Assembly: GCA_963779645.1 (NCBI GenBank)
Contig: CAVZYX010000015.1
Location: forward strand, 641,380 to 705,379
DNA: 64,000 bases
Direction: 5' to 3'
Origin: CALMBW01 sp963779645
GTDB taxonomy: Bacteria; Actinomycetota; CADDZG01; WHSQ01
A program made the position numbers and the translations under genes. The notes beneath the pieces were generated by a model. The model was given only the letters and a program-made list of their open reading frames with translations. It was not told the origin of the DNA and made no database searches. Shown one piece after another: positions 59,096 through 64,000 of this stretch (position 1 is its first letter; every line of letters begins with the position of its first letter).

Positions 59096-59917
59096 TTACC
59101 GGCGGAGGTTGCCCAGCAGCCGCAGGAGCTCCAGGTACAGCCAGACGAGCGTCACCATCAGGCCGAAGGCGCCGTACCACTCCATGTACTTGGGGGCCCC
59201 GGCGGCCGCTCCCCGCTCGATGAAGTCGAAGTCGAGCAGCAGGTTGATCGCCGCGATGCCCACCACGACCAGGCTGAAAACGATCGCCACCGGCCCGCCG
59301 TCGCTGAGGAACGACACGTGGACGCCGAACAGGGTGAGCACCATAGCTATCAGGTAGACGAGGAAGACGGCCCCGGTGGCGGCGATGATGCCCGTTCGCA
59401 GCTTGTCGGTGACCTTGACCACCCGGGTGGCATAGAGGAACAGCAGGATCGCCAGCACGCCCGCCGTGAGCCCGACCGCCTGGACGACGATGCCGTTGAA
59501 CTGCACCTCGTACACGTGCGAGATGGCACCGAGCACGAGCCCCTCGAGCAGGGCGTACACCGGGCTGGTGAAGCGGGCCAGCCTGGGCTTGAAGATGGTC
59601 AGGAAAGCGATGCCGAGCGCGCCCAGGAGCGGCAGGAGCAGCCAGCCGGGGAACGACGACACCTCCCCTTCGACCGTCTTCACCTGGGTCCAGCCGAGCC
59701 CACCACCGATCAGCAGGATCACCAGCAGGACCGCGGTGGCGCTGACCGTGCCGCCCACGGTCATGGTCAGGTAGCCGGCGGGCGGGCGGCTCGGCGTCCA
59801 CGGCGAGACCGTGTCGTCGACCGGGGACCGGGTGTCGGTGCGGACGGCACTGGCCCGGGCCGCGATCGTCTCCCGTTCAAAGATCTTGTCGTTCAGTGCC
59901 GGGTTCCCGGAACGCAT
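59096..59917 (-). CDS. Bax1-I / YccA-family membrane protein
   Basis: This intact 273-residue protein starts at ATG 59917. A soluble N-terminus (NDKIFERETIAARASA) is followed by seven hydrophobic helices, including VSATAVLLVILLIGGGLGWT, LLGALGIAFLTIFKP, LVLGAISHVYEVQFNG and FIERGAAAGAPKYMEWYGAFG with VWLYLELLRLLGNL at the end. This is the YccA/Bax inhibitor-1-like family, thought to act as ion-leak or membrane-stress proteins. The C-terminal EWYGAFGLM is typical. Confidence 0.93.
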   Translation of the reverse strand: MRSGNPALNDKIFERETIAARASAVRTDTRSPVDDTVSPWTPSRPPAGYLTMTVGGTVSATAVLLVILLIGGGLGWTQVKTVEGEVSSFPGWLLLPLLGALGIAFLTIFKPRLARFTSPVYALLEGLVLGAISHVYEVQFNGIVVQAVGLTAGVLAILLFLYATRVVKVTDKLRTGIIAATGAVFLVYLIAMVLTLFGVHVSFLSDGGPVAIVFSLVVVGIAAINLLLDFDFIERGAAAGAPKYMEWYGAFGLMVTLVWLYLELLRLLGNLRR

Positions 59918-60446
59918 GGTCAGATCCTCCGATCGAGACCGTTCATCACGCTCCAGCGTAGGGCTTCCCAGTGCGTTTCACCGGTCGACCAACCCAGGGC
60001 AGAAGTGACCAAACGGCGCCCGCGGCTGACCTGGACGGGCCGCTGGAGCCGGTCTCCAGAGCCGGGGGCGGTCGGCCGTCAGAGCCGGGTGCGCCCGGGC
60101 GCTCGCTGTCGGTGACCTGGTTGGTCACCACGAAGCCGGCGCGAGGTTCAGGTCGACCTGCGTGCCGTGGGCCCTGATGAGCGCGTTTCCGCCGGAAAGG
60201 CGGGCACTGCGCCTCGGCTCGACTCGACCCGATGCCGTCGAGCTCATGCTGGGTTGCCGTGGCGGACCCTACTCGTGGTCAACGACCCCAGCGCACGAGC
60301 ACGCTCGACACGTGCAGCGTGCCCCGCACAGCCCCCGTCACCGGGACAGTTCACCGGACCATTCGTACGGGACGCCGCGTGCGTCGGCCCCCCTGCAGCC
60401 AGCACGGCAACCGTCGGTCGCCGTTGAGGTTCGGCTTCCAGGAGGT
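59918..60446. other. No supported gene (529 bp)
   Basis: Nothing gene-like survives here. A GGTGACC-TGGTT-GGTCACC inverted repeat (60112-60130) is the only clear structure. The sequence is still GC-rich but without consistent codon bias. Confidence 0.5.
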
Positions 60447-60647
60447 TCAGGCGTCGTCCATGAGTTCAGCGAATCTCTCCCAGGTGATTGCCTTGACGGT
60501 CCTCTTGTTTCTCGACCGCCAGTCAACGCTCCCCTTCGAGATGCGAAGCTCACCGAGCTTCGCTCCCTCACTCCTGATGACGATCGTCGCGTCGACATTG
60601 ATCAGCGGCTTCGTCGGGAGGGTGATCTCGATGTCATGCTCAGCCAT
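60447..60647 (-). CDS. Small conserved actinobacterial protein
   Basis: This intact 66-residue protein starts at ATG 60647 (MAEHDIEITLPTKPL). It contains VIRSEGAKLGELRISKGSVD and WRSRNKRTVKAITWERFAEL. The beta-then-basic pattern 'GSVDWRSRN' resembles a family of short actinobacterial proteins without known role. Codon use is less GC-biased. Both neighbours are non-coding. Confidence 0.75.
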   Translation of the reverse strand: MAEHDIEITLPTKPLINVDATIVIRSEGAKLGELRISKGSVDWRSRNKRTVKAITWERFAELMDDA

Positions 60648-60905
60648 GTCAGTCGATCTCCGTGTCAGAGGTGGTGGATCGGTCGATGAGTCCCTGGGCG
60701 ACAGGGTGCGCATCGACGGCCCGCTCGATGATCGGACGCTATCTCCCGACCCGTACCCGTCGCCGCCGCGATTGGCGGGCGCGGCCAGCCACTGGGTCGT
60801 GGCGGGAAGGGCCCCAACCGCGAGCGCGAGTGGGTCGACGTCCTACGTGAGCTAGCACACGCTAGACGAGGGGATCGTCGGCAGCGATCGTCGCATATAC
60901 CGCGA

Positions 60906-61679
60906 TCAGGAATCCGGTGTAGATGTAGTCGTCGTCGGCGAGACGAGGGTGTCCGTCGATGAGGTGGCGCTCGTCCGGCACCGCAGCGCGGACTCCTCGA
61001 CGCCATTCGGCGTCGCGTCAGGCACTGATGACCCTTGGTCGGCTATCGACGTGGGTGTGCTGGTTGATTCGGCTATCCCCCGCACTGACGCACGAGTTGT
61101 GTTGGTGGTCGGTCCTGCGCCGCCAGCCGTATTCGCGGTCGCTTTGACGGTCGTCGTCGTCGTCGTAGTCAAGGGTGACCTCGTCGTGGTTGAAGGGGAT
61201 GTCGACGAGTTCGGCTGGAGGGTCCAGGGCACCGATACCCCATCGGTTGCATAGAGGTCGCCGCTCGGAGTGTCGAGGTAGACGACGAGATATGGAGCAC
61301 TATCCATGATCTCGAACACGTAGCGCACGACTGGGCCGATTACCTGGCGATCAACTTCAATCACGAAAGCCGTCTCTCGCTGGAGCATCGAAGCGAGCGA
61401 CCGGACAACGGAGTCTTCAAGCGTACCGTTGTTGCCCGGTCCATCGGACCTGTCTGGCGTCGCCGTTAGGCCGCAAGTCCCGTCCCACTGCCCTCCCGGT
61501 AGAAACGCCATCGGCACGCTCCCATCCCCCGGCCCTGAGTCTTGACTTGAGACTTGGTCGTTCGGCGTCGTCGTCGAGCTGGGCGGAACGCTGGTCGTCG
61601 GCGTCGAGGGCGGAACTGTGCTCGACGTGGTGGGTGCGAGGGAGACGTCAGTCCCGATCGTGGGTGTCGTAGTCGTCAT
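60906..61679 (-). CDS. Thr/Ser/Pro-rich hypothetical protein
   Basis: This open frame of ~257 residues starts at ATG 61679 (MTTTTPTIGTDVSLAPTT). Residues 1-60 are Thr/Ser/Pro-rich. A folded-looking middle (SVVRSLASMLQRETAFVIEV, YVFEIMDSAPYLVVYLDTPS) is followed by another Thr-rich segment. No signal peptide is visible, though Thr/Ser-rich arms usually mark exported proteins, so the true start may be lost. The frame continues upstream into the resolvase remnant, suggesting rearrangement. Lower GC than the window average. Confidence 0.4.
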   Translation of the reverse strand: MTTTTPTIGTDVSLAPTTSSTVPPSTPTTSVPPSSTTTPNDQVSSQDSGPGDGSVPMAFLPGGQWDGTCGLTATPDRSDGPGNNGTLEDSVVRSLASMLQRETAFVIEVDRQVIGPVVRYVFEIMDSAPYLVVYLDTPSGDLYATDGVSVPWTLQPNSSTSPSTTTRSPLTTTTTTTVKATANTAGGAGPTTNTTRASVRGIAESTSTPTSIADQGSSVPDATPNGVEESALRCRTSATSSTDTLVSPTTTTSTPDS

Positions 61680-61789
61680 CGCCCCATCGGCAGGCCGGGA
61701 TGGCCCGGCCCAACTTCGCAGCTGCGCCGCTCGATCATGAATCACAGAGGGATACAAGAACGACAAGGCGCAACCGCCGAGAGAAGGAT

Positions 61790-62012
61790 CGATGCTACGG
61801 CCACGAGCGTTGGTCACGACCAGGGTGTCGCCGCCGCGGCACGTGGCCAGGGCCTCCCGTAGCCCCGGCCGCTCCCGGTTGGTGCCAGTCAGGCCGTGGT
61901 CGACGTAGATGCGCTCGGTCCGACCCCGAGGTTGGCCAAAGCCTCACGCTGAGCCGTCAGAGTCCTGCTCGTCGGTGGAGACGCGGGCGTAGCCGATCAG
62001 TAGAGCTTCCAT
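61790..62012 (-). pseudogene. Serine recombinase (resolvase) N-terminal remnant
   Basis: From ATG 62012 the translation reads MEALLIGYARVSTDEQD, the catalytic Ser motif of resolvase/invertase enzymes. After an indel it continues IYVDHGLTGTNRERPGLREA and TLVVTNARG. The rest of the catalytic domain and the DNA-binding domain are missing, so this is a remnant. It marks past mobile-element activity in this corner of the window. Confidence 0.8.
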
Positions 62013-62128
62013 GCTTCCCTCCCGTTGACGGTGGTCAGCCAGGCTGCGCCCGTCTCTCGTGTTTGGCTTCAGGAATGCCCGGCCGCTTCCTCCGGCCAGC
62101 ACCGGCCCTGATGCGTGTCCTGAATGAG

Positions 62129-62190
62129 GTTCCCTCCTGCGGGACCCGGTCGTCGTTCCTCCTGCGGGACCCCGGTCGTCGTTCCTGTCC
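62129..62190. repeat. 25-bp direct repeats, cluster A
   Basis: Two full units near 62129 and 62155 (consensus GTTCCTCCTGCGGGACCCGG, then TCGTC) are followed by a partial third at 62181 (GTTCCTGTCC). The same unit recurs 830 bp away at 62985-63057. Confidence 0.85.
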
Positions 62191-62290
62191 ACCACCTCCG
62201 TCGCACTCCGTCCGACGTTCCGGCAGTTGCGTATCCGGCCAGCTCGGCTCGTACAAGGCGGCAAGGCGGATTACCTTGTAGAGTGTCCGT

Positions 62291-62537
62291 ATGCATCGAA
62301 ACGGAGAACTGCGTGTGTCCCAGCGTGGCCAAAGATGAGCCTGCCCGCGCAGGCGAGGCATCGTTGGGGATTGGAGGCGGGCGGCGAGGTTGGGTACCTC
62401 GATCTCGGTGACGCCATCGTGCTCCTGCCGGGCGGTGTCGATGCGCTGCGTCGCCAGCTGCTCAGCTCACTGACCGACGAGGACTGGAACAGGCGCGTGC
62501 GAGCGGCTTCGACGACCCCGACCTTGCCACCGAGTGA
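62291..62537 (+). CDS. AbrB-like antitoxin (two indels)
   Basis: This ~81-residue protein starts at ATG 62291 (MHRNGELRVSQRGQ), continues MSLPAQARHRWGLEAGGEVG and YLDLGDAIVLLPGGVDALRR, and ends FDDPDLATE at TGA 62535-62537. It is the AbrB/SpoVT-type antitoxin common upstream of PIN toxins. Frame changes lie near 62333 (CAAAGATG, one base too many) and 62500. The stop overlaps the toxin start as GTGA. Confidence 0.75.
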
Positions 62538-62963
62538 CCCTGCTGGTAGACGACCAGGTCCTGAGCCTGATCCTGCGCGGCCAACCGCCGGCAAGACTTG
62601 TTGGCCCTGGAGAGGCCGTCTTCACCACTGGCGACCGGTACGTCCGGTTGTGCCAGGCCGTTCTGGGCGTCGCCGACCGTCCGGGGGCGTTGTCCGCCCC
62701 ATTCACCGCCTTGCCGCCCGAGCGTCGTGAGGCGGGCGCTCGCCGCGCTCGATCTCCCGGAAGAGGTCGGCCTGCTCAGCCTGCGCGGTTGGCCCCGGCG
62801 ATTGCAGGCCTTCGTGTCCGGCACCAGCTGAACATCCTCGGCATGGAGGCACTGGCGGCGGCGGTGACGTTCGATGGCAATAAAGCCTGTGTTTTCGGCA
62901 CGGTCCCCACGTCTCGAAGTGGCGTTGCATGCCGAAGGCCGCACGTTCGATGTCGTTGGTTGA
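62534..62963 (+). CDS. PIN-like toxin (indels)
   Basis: This ~142-residue protein starts at GTG 62534. It shows TLLVDDQVLSLILRGQPPAR, FTTGDRYVRLCQAVLG, LPEEVGLLSLRGLAP, LNILGMEALAAAVTFDGNKA and EVALHAEGRTFDVVG. This matches a divergent PIN-domain family found beside AbrB antitoxins in actinobacteria; the N-terminal Asp and the middle acids are visible, but the last Asp is not certain. Frame changes lie near 62730-62790 and 62912. The pair is flanked by 25-bp repeats. Confidence 0.7.
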
Positions 62964-62984
62964 GTTGAGCTGTGCCCGGTCACC

Positions 62985-63057
62985 GTTCCTCCTGCGGGAC
63001 CCGGTCGTCGTTCCTCCCTGCAGGACCCGCTCGTTCCCTCCTCGGGACCCGGACATC
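62985..63057. repeat. 25-bp direct repeats, cluster B
   Basis: Three units start at 62985, 63010 and 63033, each related to GTTCCTCCTGCGGGACCCGG, as in cluster A. The later two are more degenerate. Confidence 0.85.
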
Positions 63058-64000
63058 GTTTGGGCTTCTGGACGCTTGAGGGGGCGTGTGGCCTAAAGCA
63101 TCGGATGCGTCGGCGGGCAGGGCGGCAGCGACCGGGGCCACGTCGGCCTCAGCCTGGAAGGGGGCCCCGGCCCCGCCGGTCGGTGGGCAGCCAGCAGCTC
63201 GCCGTGGACCACTGCTTGGTCGGGCGGCGACGTCGAAGAGCACGAAGGCCCGACAGCGAATGACCTCGGAAGCGGCCGCCGAGAGGCTGAGCAGCGTGCT
63301 CGCCACACGGCAGATTTCCGGCCAGTGTCCACACCGAGCTGGACCCGGCCGGAGGCCCACTGTCCTGCTTCATCTCACCGAAGTCCCTTCCACGAGATGC
63401 AAGCCAACGCCCGGGTTCACAACCAAATGCTTGATCCGAACTACGTCTACCTGACGATGAAGAGAACGAGGGTCCTCCTGCTCCGTGATCGCGAGTTCTC
63501 GTGATCATCGAGCATGAGATTTCCTGACCGGCCAAGAACTGGGCCGAGTCCGCCATCCGCCGGTCGTGGGAAGCCACGCCCGAGGGGTGCTTGGGCTATC
63601 GTGTCCGAGTTCTTTGGCCATAAGACCATGCCCTTGGCCGAGCGGGCGCGACCTTGAGGACCGAAGCGGGTGGAAGTCTGCCCCGAGGGGCAGGACACGA
63701 CCTGGTGCTGAACGGTACCCTCGAAACGCAAGCCGGGCTGTACGGACACGGAGGGTCGGACGACGGCGAAACGGGCGACGCAACGCTATGCATCAGACCC
63801 GACCTGGTCAGACATAGCAGTACGTGTTGGCCGCCGGGACTGGCCTCCGTTCCGAGTGCCGTGCCGGGGGCTGGCAGGGCTGCTCGCCTGCAGCGGTCTG
63901 CTGGCAACGCTGTGGTCCTACGGCTGGTGCGAGCACTCGGGGGCTTGAGGTCGTTGCGCAGACTGCGCGTCCGCCCGCGCGTGCCCGGTGCAGGGAGGCG
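63058..64000. other. No supported gene (943 bp)
   Basis: Open frames exist on both strands but none has a believable domain, start site or codon pattern. The base composition is a little lower in GC than the first 58 kb, similar to decayed or intergenic accessory DNA. The window ends inside this stretch. Confidence 0.5.

Noticed and set aside
60112..60130. GGTGACC/GGTCACC inverted repeat as an operator
   Set aside because: No gene start lies within 400 bp on either strand, so no target can be named.
63447..63749. Minus-strand ORF near the right edge
   Set aside because: It has no motif, start site or codon pattern and competing frames are equally long.

Overview
The window is very GC-rich DNA from an actinobacterium. 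The gene families (DUF3499, DUF3105, a 66-residue actinobacterial small protein, a DosS/DosR-type sensor pair, SUF assembly with SufU, TTG/GTG starts) fit Actinomycetota, most likely class Acidimicrobiia; the class is an inference. About half of the protein genes are broken by single-base indels, often at runs of G or C, while neighbours are intact. I read these as mostly sequence errors (uncorrected long reads) and annotate each gene as one CDS, stating where the frame changes.

0-18 kb: a cut membrane gene, a DUF3499 protein, ftsH, then sufD-Rieske-sufC on the plus strand. After these come an L,D-transpeptidase, two DUF3105 envelope proteins (one very proline-rich), a thioredoxin-like protein, an MFS exporter coupled to an isocitrate-lyase-family enzyme, and a second suf locus on the minus strand (sufC-sufS-sufU plus a lipoprotein). 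A glycogen-debranching-type enzyme diverges from that locus.

18-34 kb: an S9 peptidase, an unrecognised membrane protein beside a DUF4231 (SLATT-like) protein, a secreted LamG protein, a metallo-beta-lactamase-fold hydrolase, an acyl-CoA dehydrogenase, and a tiny ORF whose start region mimics the complement of the 16S rRNA 3' end. A LysR-hyuA-hyuB-DUF1445 operon follows that could handle 5-oxoproline or D-glutamate, then thiE, thiS and a DNA glycosylase.

34-46.6 kb: a CopC-CopD-type copper cluster, aceE, rsgA, a small winged-helix regulator beside a secreted protein, an RNase HI-SLOG fusion, aat and a membrane protein.

46.7-50.3 kb: a decayed hyuB fragment, then an intact PstI/BsuBI-type restriction-modification pair. 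50.9-59.9 kb looks like a hypoxia or redox island: a universal stress protein, two flavin/PNPOx-fold proteins, a GGDEF protein, a divergent DosR/DosS-like pair, a VapBC pair, an orphan NuoF-like protein, a CBS protein and a Bax1-I protein. Three near-identical GGGNC-N4-GTCCC palindromes and one perfect Rex-type operator lie in its promoters. 60-64 kb is sparse and mosaic: a small conserved gene, a Thr-rich ORF, a resolvase remnant, a toxin-antitoxin pair between two clusters of a 25-bp direct repeat, and about 0.9 kb with nothing recognisable.

A recurring oddity is short in-frame tandem repeats, mostly 15 bp, inside at least eight unrelated proteins.
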